In this document: positions 12,003-23,959 of the stretch, one piece after another
How the letters are laid out: every line of letters starts with the position of its first letter
Position numbering within the stretch: the stretch's first letter is position 1
NCBI GenBank assembly: GCA_023101885.1
Contig: JALPQD010000101.1
Location: 4,342,600-4,406,599, forward strand
Origin: Typhlomys cinereus
Taxonomy: Eukaryota; Chordata; Mammalia; Rodentia; Platacanthomyidae
Length of the DNA: 64,000 bases
Direction of reading: 5' to 3'
The notes under the pieces: generated by a model
The model's input: the letters and a program-made list of their open reading frames with translations, nothing else
Databases searched by the model: none
What the model was told of the DNA's origin: nothing
Made by a program: the position numbers and the translations under genes

Positions 12003-12095
12003 TGAATGTACCTACACTCTTCTAAGAGGTTTAGGTGAAATAGCTACCATATGGGAACCAAAAAGATCTCTTGCTCTCTCTCTGTCTGTCTGTCT

Positions 12096-12097
<2 letters not shown>

Positions 12098-12146
<49 letters not shown>
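12098..12146 (+). repeat. (GT)n microsatellite
   Basis: About 24 uninterrupted GT units follow a short (CTGT)n run. Confidence 0.9.
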
Positions 12147-12148
<2 letters not shown>

Positions 12149-13440
12149 CACATTTAGAATGTCTAAAACAGAAAACCAAAACCACTGGAGTTGCCCAGGT
12201 TGCAAAGGAGAATGTTAATATACAGGAGAAAGCAGACGGTCAGGGAAAGAGTGTGACATGTCCTTTAAGAAGTATCAGAAGCCATGGTGCCAAGGAGAAA
12301 GGATGACATGGTTTCCAGTACAGGAATTCTGGCCTGTTGGCTTCTACTGGATCTGCCATGTACAGAGACTATATTCTTCATTTGAGAAGGAAAATATTCT
12401 GCATGGGTCTCTATGGGACCCATGATTTAAGTTCTGTGTGGCTGAATTTCTGAGCTGAAGAATCTTCAAAGTCAGGATACAGAGGTGGGCAATCTTAATC
12501 TATACCTTCCTTTCCATGCACCCTCATGAGCATGCATTGGACCCTACTGCTAGCCACTCTGCTAAAGCCCCAGGAGCCGAAGACAGACCAGGCAGCTCTG
12601 ACCTAAAAGAGCTCATGGAATACAAATTCATAGCTGTCATAGCTGTCATAGCTGCAAAGTCTACAATAAGAAAGGTTCCTAGGAAGAAAGTAGGTTTCAA
12701 GGTGAGAAAGAGAATCCAGAACTCTAGACACCAGTCCAAAGCCTTTTCCACTATCCACATACAATATTACTCTTAATACTCCACCAAAGATATTTTGTGT
12801 AAACTTATTTGTGTAACCCACAGACATGAGATTATCTTTCAGCCTTATTAATATGCTACTATCTGCAATCCAAGATCAACACTCAGCGGCACTTTGGCTG
12901 AGAATTATATGATTTGGATTCTGTTAAAAACCCTGCAATTCCCTTTAAGCCTGAGTTTGGAAACAGCATGCAGCCAATGGTTGTCACCCCACATTCATTA
13001 TTCATAGAACAATTCTAGTTAGCTCTGTTTACACAAGGCCACAGAACCAAACCACATCTCTATTATCGTATTTACATTTTGTTACTGCTTCCATCATAGT
13101 TCTAACCAACTAGCCAGAAGGTCACTACTTTCTAGTTCCACGTCTCTATCCTCTGTGTTGAACTTATTTGAATGGTTAATAAGCATTGTTTTGCCATTCC
13201 ATGTGGTAGAATATGTGCCTTAGTGAATTTGTTATATCTTCTTAAAAATCAGCAGTTATTTATAGAAGATGATGTCTCTTCTGGGAAGAGGCCAAGGGCA
13301 TCAGTGATTTAAAACGGTGAGGATGTCGGGGTCCTGCAAGAACTCATAACGTAAATTCAGATGTTCGGCTTCTAACACATGTGAAGGAAGACAGTGGCTC
13401 TTTTACTGGGGAAAAAATATTCTAAGAACAAAGACAGGGC
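12147..13440. other. Mostly unassigned DNA; possible old repeat at 12525-12640
   Basis: At 12525-12640 'gctagccactctgctaaagc' and 'cctaaaagagctcatgga' recall an ancient mammalian MIR/L2-type repeat. The rest shows nothing recognisable. A tiny 'catagctgt' triplication lies near 12628-12655. Confidence 0.35.
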
Positions 13441-13730
13441 ACTGGAGAGATGGCTCAGGGGCTAAAGCTTTGCCTCCCAAGCAAAAGGATCTGAATTCTG
13501 ATCCCCAGATCCCACAAAAAAAAAAAAAAAATACCCAACAGATATGGCAGCAGCCTGTGATTCAAGCTCCGGAAGGAGAAGCCTGGGAAATTCCAGAGCA
13601 AGCAGAGGAGGCAGAGCAATCCAGGGTGGTTCTTGATGGCACTCTGGGCCTCCACAGGTACACACTCAAGTGCCTTCTTGTTCACACATCTGCACACACA
13701 TGTACACCCACCACACACACACAATCTAAG
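13441..13730 (+). mobile_element. tRNA-derived SINE, dominant family
   Basis: A well-kept head ('actggagagatggctcag') leads to an A16 run near 13515-13531 and a body with 'gatatggcagcagcctgtga' and 'gggcctccaca', ending in CA-rich sequence. 'tctaagaa' occurs on both sides (13421 and about 13726) and may be a target duplication. Confidence 0.8.
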
Positions 13731-14032
13731 AAGATCACGCTACCCAAATAACGTCAACTATATTCAGTCTTTCTGCTTAGGGAACTGTTTCACAGCTTGT
13801 TCCACTCTGACTGGAAGGAGAATGTATGTGGTGAGTGAAAGAGTCAGGAGAGATTCACAAATCTGTTTGCTCCGCAAGCCACACGCCATCTACCAGTGAA
13901 CAAGCGTTACAAGCAAACAGTTGTGGAAGACATGAAGCTGAAGATGCCACAGGGAACATGGAGAGAAACAGCCATGGTGAGGACAGTGTGCAGACATTTC
14001 CACTAAACAAGCAGGTGACTGCTGTAGAAATT

Positions 14033-14033
<1 letters not shown>

Positions 14034-14085
<52 letters not shown>

Positions 14086-14326
14086 CCAGAGGACTCTAGA
14101 GTCTGTGTGTGCCTGTGGAGGACAAAGGGTGACATCTGGAATCATCCTGTATTGCTTTTCTACCTTTATTGTTTTGTTCTGGGGTTCCCCCTGCCCTGCT
14201 TTCCTGGGCAAGAATTACAGGATGCTACCACATTGCCTGACATTTTTATGTGGGATCTAGGATCTGAACTCAGGTACTTTTGCCTGAGGCAAAGGTCTTA
14301 ATTCCTGAGGCATCTCTTCAGCCCAG
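14034..14326 (-). mobile_element. tRNA-derived SINE with (GT)n
   Basis: The (GT)23 run at 14035-14081 is the reverse of the family's CA tail. The body reads 'ggacaaagggtgacatctgg', and the head ends 'gaggcatctcttcagccca'. It is a complete element in minus orientation. Confidence 0.8.
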
Positions 14327-15544
14327 CTGTGGGAATCTTGAGGGAGAGGAGGTACCATCAGACCCAGAATTGCAGAAAAGCTGCCCAGGAGTGTTCAAGG
14401 AAACATGAGTTTGGATGTTTGGAAGGGAAGGTGAACACGTGCCAGGCTCCTGTTTCTGCAGAAGTTATAGACACTGGAAACCACATGGCACATACTATTG
14501 CAATTGACATAGAAAAGAAGGTGGTTTTTTGACCCACATTTGGGAGCCATCTAAATATGGCCATGTCGATGACTAAACTGAAGAATCATTTGTTGTTCAA
14601 CTGAGGATATAACTAAGGAGGAGAAATTATACACATGGCACACAAAAGAGTCTGGGTTTACCCCCTACCTCTATTGTGATTGTGAGAGGGAGGGGTAGAA
14701 GAATGGTTGTGCTGTTACAGCCAATCAGAATCATAGTCTCCTTTGAAGTTTTCCCCTCCTGATTGTTACTGAGGTCTCTTTCAACATACAACCGCAGAGA
14801 ACTTGTAAGCCGCAGCTCTAGTTGGCTTCATTCAGCTAGTCCCGCCCAGTCTTAGAACAGAGACTTCTCAGGGTAGGAGAGAAGTCTGTCCTTAGGGTTC
14901 TAAAGTAATAACCTCTTTTCTAAGTGCAAAATATACTACCTTCGTCTGCATTAATGTTTCCAGTGGGCCTCGATGTCACATGGATCTTACCTTTCCGAGG
15001 TCCAGTTCCCAAACCAAAGTGGGGAGAGCAAGACAGCCATGCGTCTTACTCAGGGAAAGGGCAAGCGACCAAAGAAAGAGATTAATATTTTAAAAACCAA
15101 GTGCTAATCCGACAGCGGTTTTTAAAGAGTGCCTCAGGCATTAGTAGGTCATTAAATCTTTGTTAACTGGCCAGGAAAAAATGTAAAAGAAGGGAAAAAG
15201 TGGGTCATAGTCTTATTTGAATTTACACAGGATGGAAAATTCATCAAATCCCAGCACCGCCGTGATGAAAGGAACCACGGGGCTCCAATCAGGCTTCTCC
15301 CACTGGATATCCCTCCACGGCACCCCCCTCCTGAGGCCTGCAACCCACCTGAAATTGACGGATTCGTGTCTGAGCAGTGGGAGGCACTCCCGCACACGTG
15401 CTGACAGTCCTGTCCTTTGAGTCTCTTGTTTTCACTTGGGAATCAAGTCTGGCCCATCTCGTGCTGTGCTGCGGAAACTTCAACACTGCCCGTATAAACT
15501 TTCGGAATCTTCCTTTCTCTAGGCAATTCCTAACGCCCGCGGGT
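14327..15544. other. Unassigned DNA, slightly CpG-enriched
   Basis: No repeat or exon is identified. A GC-box-like 'tagtcccgcccag' lies at about 14839-14851. Several CpGs occur between 15250 and 15550, but no promoter can be argued. Confidence 0.35.
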
Positions 15545-16575
15545 TGAATAGTCCGTGTTTGTTACCTGCATGGAACGGAACATTTGGAAAGGTGGTAGAG
15601 CTGTGGCTCAAGTGGGCCAAGCCATGTTTCAACCTCACTGTGGAGCCTGTCGGCATCCCCCCAGGTGGTACTGGTTTTGGTACATGGTTAAGGGGTTCAT
15701 GAAGAGCAGCAGAAGTGTGGCGCCAAGTGGCAGGCGTAGGGTTCCTCCAAGGGAAGATGGAGCTTATAAGAGCCGCAGAGGCAAACCCAGGGTATTGTTG
15801 AGATGCCAGTACCGTGGAATGCAAGCTAAGAGTGGCTGCGAATGGGAAATTCAATCTGGTCCGGAGAAACTCTGCTTGTACAACTTTGAGCTACAAAGAG
15901 GAACTGGGAATATCTAGATTTCTGAACCACTGTGATTACATGATGAGCAACAGAAGATGGACATTGAAGTACAGGATGCGGTATTCGATTTGCTGGATTT
16001 GATTCTAATTTGGTATTTTCTTGTAGATACATCTGTTTAAATGTTTTATTGGGGCTGGAGAGGTGGCTCAGGAGTTAAGCCTCCGCCTTGCAGGCGGAAG
16101 GTCCTGAGTTCGGTTCCCAGATCCCACGTATAGACGCCAGGCGGAAGCAGGGGCGGCCTGCGCTTCTGGTACTGGTAGGGCGGAGCCTGTGAATCCCGGG
16201 GCAGAAGGAGGTGGAGGCGTCCATGGTGGTTCGCGAATTCGTCCGTGGTTCTACACGTACACAGACACACACACACAGACATACACACACGCGCGCACAT
16301 ACACACGCACATGTGCACAGTTGAATAAATAATAATAATAATAAAAATCTTAAATGTTTTATTGTACTGAAGTGTTTAACTTATTGATTTGATAAAGTAT
16401 TATGGTTAAGATTTTTAAAATGACGGAACTGATCTTTTAATGACAGAACATTTTAAAATTGAGAATTTTTTAGAATTTTGGAATTAATAAAATTAAATGT
16501 ATTTATAAAATATATTTAATATCTGTGGGGACAAGTTTAAAAGTGATAAGTTGTGTGTCAAGTTGACAAGGGGTG
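15545..16575 (+). mobile_element. MaLR/ERVL-like internal region, 3' part
   Basis: Non-coding-looking sequence runs directly into an LTR through a polypurine tract, 'gacaaggggtggaa' (about 16561-16574). That is the normal junction of internal region and 3' LTR. The AT-rich stretch after 16360 also fits MaLR internal sequence. No gag or pol frame survives. A young SINE interrupts it at 16051-16349. Its 5' limit is uncertain. Confidence 0.55.
16051..16349 (+). mobile_element. Young CpG-rich SINE subfamily, copy 1
   Basis: Full length, starting 'ggggctggagaggtggctca' and ending in an A-rich (aat)n tail. Pol III boxes are visible: A box at 16064-16074 ('tggctcaggag') and B box at 16108-16118 ('gttcggttccc'). 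Perfect 14-bp target duplications 'ttaaatgttttatt' flank it at 16037-16050 and 16350-16363. The body is far richer in CpG than the common SINE, with CpGs still intact, which indicates a recent insertion. Confidence 0.92.
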
Positions 16576-17010
16576 GAACGTCATAGCTAGATACAGGTGT
16601 CAACTTGATGGTTGAGGGTTTAAGCTCTAGGTACATTTGTAGATAATTGGTAATTGAGTTAAGCCCAGAGCGAACCTACAGCAGATTGTATAGTTGATGG
16701 AGCAGACCCAGCCCATGGTGGGTGGGACTCGGCCCTGGACAAGTGAACACAATACAGAGAGCAGGTGAGGAAGTTGGCATCCTCGTGTATACTTGGCCAG
16801 ACATGCTGGTCTGGCAAGTAAGGATTGTCCCCCTGTCAGCTGTTAGTTAGAGATGGCATGGCCAGTTCCCTCAATCCTGTATTGGGGTGAGATCTCTTGT
16901 CAAGCTGGATTAAGAACTGTAACAGGAGCATCATAAGAGTTAAATAAACTTCTTGTTCCCTTAAGCAGTTGTCCATGATTTTATCAGCAACATGCAAATG
17001 AACTGCAACA
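16576..17010 (+). mobile_element. 3' LTR of MaLR-like element (TCAACTTGAC family)
   Basis: It follows the polypurine tract and contains 'aggtgtcaacttgatgg', 'gacccagcccatggtgggtg' and 'ggccagttccctca'. A polyadenylation signal, 'aaataaactt', is at about 16943, and the end reads 'atcagcaacatgcaaatga'. This copy ties the whole LTR family of the window to an LTR retrotransposon. Confidence 0.7.
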
Positions 17011-17944
17011 AATTGCCTACTTTACAAAGACAAAATACTTTTAAGGAAAGAAATGTCACTTTTAAGTTTAATTGGAATTATCAATCAGCTTTTGATGACT
17101 TGCTTCAAGTGACCATGGTATAAAGGTATAGAAAAACTTGAGCTATGAAAATCATTTGTTTGGCCTTGAAACTTAAGACCTTCCAATGGACATATGTGTA
17201 GGTGATTCTACAACATCTCATACTTAAGCATACATGTAAACACAAATTATATACAAATGCAGATGCATGCATACACTCCACATGCAGTTGCGTACCCACA
17301 AGGACACAAAGAATTCTTGCACATACATTCAACTGCTATCCATCTAAGTATACATGCACGAATTCAAGTGTTAGGTATTTCTACCACAAAGAACGCTTCA
17401 TGACTTAACTCGTTAAAGACGTAGCATTCATTCAGAAGAAAAAGCTTCAGCAAACTGAATTTTGCAAAGTTTATCTGAGCAAAAAAACAATTCAGGAAAG
17501 CAAATAAAAGATTCAGAATGCACTGTCTTACCACATGTTAAGGCTGTGTTCACAATAGGACGGGAAGTGACTAGAGGAACAAACTGATGGGCCACAGCTG
17601 ACATTTGCCTTAAGCAGTTATGTTTGGCAGTGTTAGTCAACCCATCTCCACTGGCGACTGGAGCCAAATCAGATGCTGTGATTGGCTTTTACTTATTAGA
17701 AGAGTTGAATTGTATTCTGTTTACATATCAAGTTAGGATGCAGTTCACTGTGTGCAGAGAAACCTTTTGGTCAGTAAAACCAATCTACAGAGGTCAAATT
17801 CTTTAATTATGCATAGAGATGGATAGGTCTATATAGAGAGGATGAATATCATAGTCATGAACCTTGTCATAAAAGCATATATTGATTTTTTTATAACTGA
17901 ATCTAACAAAGCTAGCAAACTCTCTGTGGTTGGTAGGAAACTGT
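17011..17944. other. Unassigned DNA
   Basis: Nothing recognisable. The stretch is AT-rich with short degenerate CA-like runs near 17220-17360. Confidence 0.4.
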
Positions 17945-18345
17945 GCACTATTAGATATATAGGTGTCAACGTGACAAGTGTTGATCTCTGAAGAATTAGT
18001 TAGGGTGAGATCTAACTAAACAAGCCTGCAGGAGAGAATCTCACTGACATGGGAAGAGCCAGATCATCATGGGTGGGATCATTCTCTGGAAAGATGGATA
18101 AGATGGGGGGAGCTGGTTTAGAAATTTGGCATTCTTCAGCACACTTTGAACGAGTGAGGTTTGCCCCTCTCTCGGTAATTCCTATGAATATTGTGGCCAG
18201 TTCCCATGGTTCCTAGTGCTGGCATGAGCTGTTTTGCCTGGCAGGACTAAGAACTGTAAGTAACCAGAATCATAGACAAGAATCAACCCTACCTTGTTCC
18301 CCTAAGGTCATTGGCCATAAGTTTCTTGGGTGGCCTGCAGACAAA
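17945..18345 (+). mobile_element. Solo LTR, TCAACTTGAC family
   Basis: It starts 'ttagatatataggtgtcaac' and shows 'gggtgggatcattctctgg', 'gatggataagatgggggga' and 'tgtggccagttccca'. The start shares 'ttagatatatagg' with the copy at 26748. Confidence 0.7.
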
Positions 18346-20311
18346 TTCCAGCACCGCCCAACTCAGATGCACTTTGTGGTATCTCAATTTCTGCAGTCTC
18401 CTTTGAGTCGACACTCAGTTCCCAGGGCTTTCTTACCTACCTATGTCTTTGCCAGAATCCAGTGTCAAGAGTTAGTGTGAGGTGCTGTGTCACATAGTAC
18501 TGCATCCCAGAATTCCACGTGTATACTCCTTCCCTGTCACGCCTGCTGCTGAAGGCTGTCCCTTTGGACACTACAGTTCCTTACCCCAGCAGTGAAGCAT
18601 CCCCACATCTCCAACTCCAGTCACACTCCTTCTAGAGATGCTGGGGCAATGCATGCCTCTTGTTCCTGCACTATTCCAAGACATGGGAAACTCAGGAGGG
18701 AAGAGCCACTGTTATCTTCTCCCTTATAATTCAGGCCACATCATTGGTTCTGCTTGGTAAGGCTCCATTCCATAAGAAAGAGAAGGCGATGTTTCAGGTG
18801 ACTTGCAGCTTTCTTACTTAGCCTGTATGTGAAAGTAAGGGACAAGTTGCTTGAGTCTTCCTAAAATTATCTGGGAAGTCTTTGGTCTTCTTTGAGGTAC
18901 GACCCAGAGGCATGTGCTAAAGATCCTGCAGCGATAAACCATCAGGTGTTTTTTCCCATGCTAACTACTACTGTTCATCAGGGCTGAGCTTCTTACACAA
19001 TCATGCAATCCTTCATGTCCTGAATCTTCCAGTCTTTAAAAGCCCAACTCTTGTTATGGAAAGCCCCTGGTTCTAAGACCATGTCTCCATCACTAATATT
19101 TTTGTAACCATCCGGGGACTGTACTGCCTTACTTGGGCTTAACTGAGCCTGCGGTCACCCAACATGATGATGACTGAATGGAGGTATAGAGGTTCTTAAG
19201 ACAACATGAGAACGGCAAGAATCAGACCTCAGTAACACAGGAACTTCACCCCTGTGTCCCTGAGCCCTTCCCTGATTATTTCAAGAACACGGGTCTCCTA
19301 CTCATGACACCCCTCTGACTTCAGATGCCACAGCAGAGGGTTGTCACGCACACTTCTGGTTCTCTAGCTCTTAACAGGCACTGGTCTAAATAGTCAGAGT
19401 AAGCATTCATGAATAGGCATGATTATACCTCCTTTCACATTGATTCTTATAAAGACTTTTTTATACATTTTGTAAGTTACTATCACCTGGAAAATTCCTT
19501 TTCAAACTATCTGAATTCTGACACAAAAAAGATACTTGTTCCTCTTGGATTTCCTGTGTTCTCTTTTTATCTTAAAACATATCCATTGGTTTATGAGGTT
19601 ATATTTAAGGAGTGGAAGCCAAGGGAATGTTTTCAGCATTTATTAAAACTAAAACCAACCCCATCTCAGTTACAAAGTAACTTTGTTTTTTTGTGAAATT
19701 TGAGTTAAATCTATGAACATTATTCAATATCTACAACTCCGTGATTTTTTTTAAATTATGGGAAATCAATGGAAGATATTTCCACAAGTAACGGTTGCCC
19801 TTATTATGCCTTAAATGAATTTTTGGAAGTGTTTTGGGGTTCATGTGCAAAAAATTAGGAAAAAATGTTGGGAACTTCTACCCTGGAAGAATTTAGCTAT
19901 CTTAGACAGAAAGATCTCAATGGACTTATAAATTGCAAGACATGAGATTGAACTTTTAGCTCAGGATCACCCTTCACCATAATTCCTATGCTTAGCTTTC
20001 TCACTCCATCATTGTACAAGGCTTTTTAGACTGATTGGAGAGATCAATCCTTTAGACCTGATTCTCAAATTCTTCTACAACCTCTAGGCCTTGATTCTTA
20101 CTAACTCTTTCCTCGATACATCCACACATAGTTACAACTCAGTCACCTCCTGGGTATATGTGCAATCACTTCCCAGTACTCTGCACTTACTTATGCTGCT
20201 CTTTTTTCCTAGATTGCTGTTTTGCCCCTGCCTTGCTCACTCTCTCAGCTCAGTCCCTTTCCACACCCACATCACTCCATGATCACTGAGCACCCCACTT
20301 TATGGATACCA
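18346..20311. other. Unassigned DNA
   Basis: Nearly 2 kb in which I recognise no repeat or gene. 18360-18720 has a C-rich, repeat-like texture but I cannot name it. An open frame at 19409-19696 has no supporting features. Confidence 0.4.
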
Positions 20312-20628
20312 CTACAGAGGAGATGGTTCAGGAATTAAAGCCTTTGCTTTGCAAGCAAAAGGACTTGAGTTTGGATTTACAGATCCCATGTAAAAATATT
20401 AAGTGGATATGGCAGTAGGCTGCAATTTTAGCCTTGGAAGGCAGAGCTTGGGAAGCCCCGGAGCAAAGTAATAAGGAGGTAGGCAATCCAGGATGAGTCC
20501 CCATGTCATCCTGGGACCGCCACAGACACAGACACAAAAGTGCCCTCTTGTATACACTTCTGCACACACATGTACCCCACCCACAAGGAGACACAAACAT
20601 ATACACAAGCAGGTGCACAAAAAATACA
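20312..20628 (+). mobile_element. tRNA-derived SINE, dominant family
   Basis: Head 'gagatggttcaggaatta', body 'ggatatggcagtaggctgca' and 'aaagtaataaggaggtagg', CA-rich 3' end with an A run near 20617-20624. Confidence 0.8.
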
Positions 20629-20914
20629 AGATGGAGTACAGTTGGTCCTTTTGTTTGAAGCTTCACATCTACAAGTTCGACTGATTATAGATTGAAAACG
20701 TCCAAGAAAAAGGAAGTTTTTTCATGTTTGTAATTGCTTAAACTCCACGGGAGAACAGTGTTCCAAATATTGCGTCCCTTATAGATGAAGTAAAGTTCAT
20801 CTTTATGCAAACAACTTGAGCATCTGTGGATCAATCACAAAAGATTTTGTGTTTTGTTATTGCTAAAATCGCAAAAGGGGTTAAGCTAAGAAAAAAAAAA
20901 AAAGTATTGCTCCA

Positions 20915-21030
20915 AGTCCTACAGCCTGGAATTGATTCACTGTTTATATCTGCCTGCTTGGTGACCTTGGGCAAGTGACGGGATGCTGCTACTGAGTCTT
21001 GGGGTTTTGTCTGCATAGTAGAAACAACGC
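20915..21030 (+). mobile_element. MIR relic
   Basis: The core 'ttggtgaccttgggcaagtg' followed by 'tgagtcttgggg' matches the tRNA-derived mammalian-wide MIR element. It is an ancient insertion and non-coding. Confidence 0.65.
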
Positions 21031-21799
21031 AGTCAGCAGGACAAGACTTTCTTAGTGCTAAAGGATATAATGTACATAATAAACTGCCAGAAATCTTGAC
21101 AGATTAAAGTTGTCACTCCACATGCAACACCTGCAAATAGTAATACTTGCAAAGGATCTAGGGGAAAATGAGAATTTGTCACCAAGTTGGCTGTCTGCTC
21201 AATAAGGGAAATGAGTACTTCGCCATTACAGCAAATAAAGAAAGTAGTCAGCCCAGGCGAAGGCAGGCAGCAGGGGGAAGAAGTTCCACAACAGAATGAA
21301 TGACCACGCCTCCCACAGAGACAAGAGGAAGCCTTGCGCTGATCTGTACACAAGATAGAATGATAAAAGAATGAAAATCTGGAAAACACCTTTATGTGCC
21401 TGTATGGACACAGTAGAAGTCCCTTATGATGAAGTAAAATGAAGCTGCATTTCTGGGTGTCTGCTTGCTGCAGAATCAAAGCACTTGGTCTAAAAATTAA
21501 CTTTGAGCAGCAGTTTGTGGCTTCCTTTCCAGAATTCCTTATTTTATGACCCCTAGGATGTTCTTTGTTCTAGAATACTGACTGCAGGAGATTCAAAAGG
21601 AGAGGCTCTGAAGACCAAAAGGAAAAAAAATACAAAGGGCGTCTTCAGTTCAATGGGATGCAGAATCTCAGAGAATATCGACAAACTCATCAGGAAGCCT
21701 AAACAGACTTAGGTTGTGGCCCTACTCAAGCTCTTTCACAACCTAAGGCATTAAGAAAAAGGGGAAAGACTCAGGGATACAAAATGTATGCCATATTTT
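21031..21799. other. Unassigned DNA
   Basis: No repeat recognised. A 148-codon minus-strand open frame (21033-21479) is present but looks incidental. Confidence 0.4.
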
Positions 21800-22028
21800 T
21801 CTCTGTGTGTGTGTGTGTGTGTGTGTGTAACCTAAGGGTAACATAAGGAATGATCCTAAATTTCTCCGCCTCCTTATAGTTTTGCTCTGAGGTTTTCCAG
21901 GCTCCATCTTCCAGGGCTGGGATTGAAGGCTGCTGCCATATCTGTCTGGCATTCTTGTGTGGGATCTGAACTCATGCCCTTTAAACTGTGAGGCGAAGAT
22001 TTTAATCCCTGAGTCATCTCTCCATCCC
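21800..22028 (-). mobile_element. tRNA-derived SINE
   Basis: (GT)n at about 21803-21828, body 'ggttttccaggctccatctt', head 'gagtcatctctccatccc'. The middle is somewhat shortened. Confidence 0.75.
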
Positions 22029-22328
22029 AATATACCATATTATACAGTGGATTATTGGCTTTAAAATAAGAATGAATTCTGACAGTGCCACAAAGCCAAC
22101 AAGCCTTGAGAATGCGTGCAAAGGGAGATAAGCCATCCAGGAAAAGACATATGATGCGTGTCATAGCGAATGACTTCATTTACATGAGCAGCCTGGAGCA
22201 ACAAAACCATAGAGACAGGAAGTGCCACCGCTGGACTGAAGTTGCGCTTTGGTGAGATGAGAAGGAGGGAGATGGAGGGAGGCAACGGCTGCACCAAAGT
22301 GTGACTATCACTGGGCATGGTAGAAACT

Positions 22329-22474
22329 ACTGTGGTCCCAACACTCAAGAGGTGCCACTGTGCCCTCAGCATCCAGGAGGTACCTGTAACACCGTGATCC
22401 CAGCACTCAGTAAGTTCCACTGTGACCTCAGCACTCAGAAGATGCCACTGTGATTCCAGCACTCAGTGAGGAGA
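22329..22474 (+). repeat. 28-bp minisatellite, five imperfect units
   Basis: Units start at 22329, 22357, 22391, 22419 and 22447 with 'actgtg...cagcactcag...'. All are 28 bp except the second, which is 34 bp. The motif 'atcccagcactcag' resembles part of a B1 SINE, and 22300-22328 ('ctgggcatggtaga') also looks B1-like. The array may have grown from a B1 fragment. Confidence 0.75.
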
Positions 22475-22844
22475 CCTAGAACCCGATTTTGGTTTTCTTT
22501 TTAGTTCTTTTTAAGTATGTTTCCCACATGTATATAGCCTTCCTATGTGGTTTAGTTGGTCCAGTTGAGTTCCTACATGTGGCCCAGTCAGTGCTCCTAT
22601 GTGGCCCAGTTGGTGCGCAGCCATTAGCTCTAACTATAGACAGGCTGGGAGTTCGGAATGCGGCCCCACGTGCCTAGCTGAGGACGTGCAAAGAGCAACG
22701 TTTCTGCTTGACAGGAGTTGCCCACCCCGTCCCTGCTCCTCCCCTTACCATAGACGTCTATGGGCTGCCCCAGGGCAGCGCCGGCCTGGGCACTAGCCAA
22801 TCGGAGGCCAGCAACCAATTGTTGTCAGAACAGGAAATCCCAGG
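22475..22844. other. Unassigned; imperfect 'ctatgtggcccagttggt' repeats and a GC-rich stretch
   Basis: Between 22540 and 22618 a motif like 'ctatgtggcccagttggt' recurs three or four times. 22640-22810 is GC-richer, with a CCAAT-like 'agccaatcgg' near 22795. It may be part of the adjacent retroviral LTR or its flank; I cannot tell. Confidence 0.35.
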
Positions 22845-23476
22845 TGTTGTGGGTAATGCAGGTTGCAACTCAAAATGTTAATGGGAGGGGGGTGACGGAG
22901 GGGGGGTGACGGGGACCAATTCCTGCACACCAAGACTGTTGGCTGTCAACCTATCATGTAACCACTAGGTTAGAGGCCCCCTCCCCTTGCCAGCGAGCTA
23001 TAAAACCTTTGCCGAGACAGGGCTGGAGAGGTGGCTCAGGGGTTAAGCCTCTGCCTTGCAGGCGGAGGGTCCTGAGTTTGGATCCCAAATCCCACGTATA
23101 GACGCCAGGCGGAAGCGGGGGCGGCCTGCGCTTCTGGTCCTGGTAGGGCGGAGCCTGTGAATCCCGGGGCAGAGTAAAAAAGGAGGTGGAGGCGTCCATG
23201 GTGGTTCCCGAATTCACCCGTGGTTCTACACACACATATATACACACACGCGCGCGCACACATACATACGCACACACGCACAATTGAATAAATAATAAAA
23301 AAATTAAAAAAAAAAAACTTTGCAGAGACAAAGAACCAAGCTTTCAACCTGATACTGCTGCATCTGTGTTGGTCGGTCATGAGTCAGGTTGGAGACTGCA
23401 ATAAAAGGTCCTCGTGGGAATTGCATAGGTATTGGCTCCTTGCTGATTTTTTGGACCCCAGAATCTGGCCACAACA
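22845..23476 (+). mobile_element. ERV solo LTR, interrupted by a young SINE
   Basis: It runs from TGTTGT to ACAACA, a 6-bp inverted terminus. It has a TATA box (22999-23005) and a polyadenylation signal 'aataaaag' (about 23401-23407), with a U5 resembling that of the LTR at 38930-39507. Flanks CAGG and CAGT suggest a decayed 4-bp target duplication. No primer-binding site follows, so it is a solo LTR. Without the SINE it is about 340 bp. An alternative start at 22820 also reads TGTTGT. Confidence 0.65.
23020..23313 (+). mobile_element. Young CpG-rich SINE subfamily, copy 2
   Basis: Near-identical to the copy at 16051, including the block 'gcggaagcgggggcggcctg'. It is inserted just after the LTR's TATA box. 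Target duplications of about 17 bp flank it: 'ctttgccgagaca' ends at 23019 and 'ctttgcagagaca' ends at 23330, with two differences. It separates the LTR TATA box from the rest of the LTR. Confidence 0.9.
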
Positions 23477-23959
23477 CAGTATGTCCCATTGTGAGGCTGT
23501 GATGGAGACCCAGTCTCAAAGCAAAGCTAGCCAGTTAGCAACAACAGAGCAGCATTCATCATCCTGAGCTACGTTTAAATATAGCCATGTCCATACATCT
23601 CATCCAGAGAGATGCAGAGAATCATGGCCGTGCAAGATGTCAAGAACAAATCAGATCTGAGAATTTCAGTCCTCAATGTAGCAAATACTCAAGCCCCAAT
23701 GTTAGGAACCTCTGCCTGCAGAAGAGACAGAGGAAAGAATGGAAGGAGCCAGAAGACAGGGTAAAGGGTTGTGAAGTCCTATCCTCCAAAATGACAAAAG
23801 AATAACAATTACAAAACCATAACAGGGATGGTAGGTGACATGAAACTTACTTGTCACATAAGTGGCCCATGATCAGCTATGGACTGATGAGAAACCCAGA
23901 GCCCTTACAAAGTTCAAACAATGGGCAACCCACGGGTTGAAAGAGTGGTAAATACATCT
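23477..23959. other. Unassigned DNA
   Basis: No repeat or gene recognised. Short open frames on the plus strand (23379-23567, 23587-23805) have no supporting context. Confidence 0.35.

Noticed and set aside
21033..21479. 148-codon minus-strand open frame with hydrophobic stretches
   Set aside because: No recognised family, no splice or promoter context, and its length is within what chance gives over six frames of 64 kb. A protein search could revive it.
22954..23380. Minus-strand open frames of 114 and 125 codons
   Set aside because: Antisense of the young SINE copy at 23020-23313. The same frames appear at 16 kb and 60 kb.
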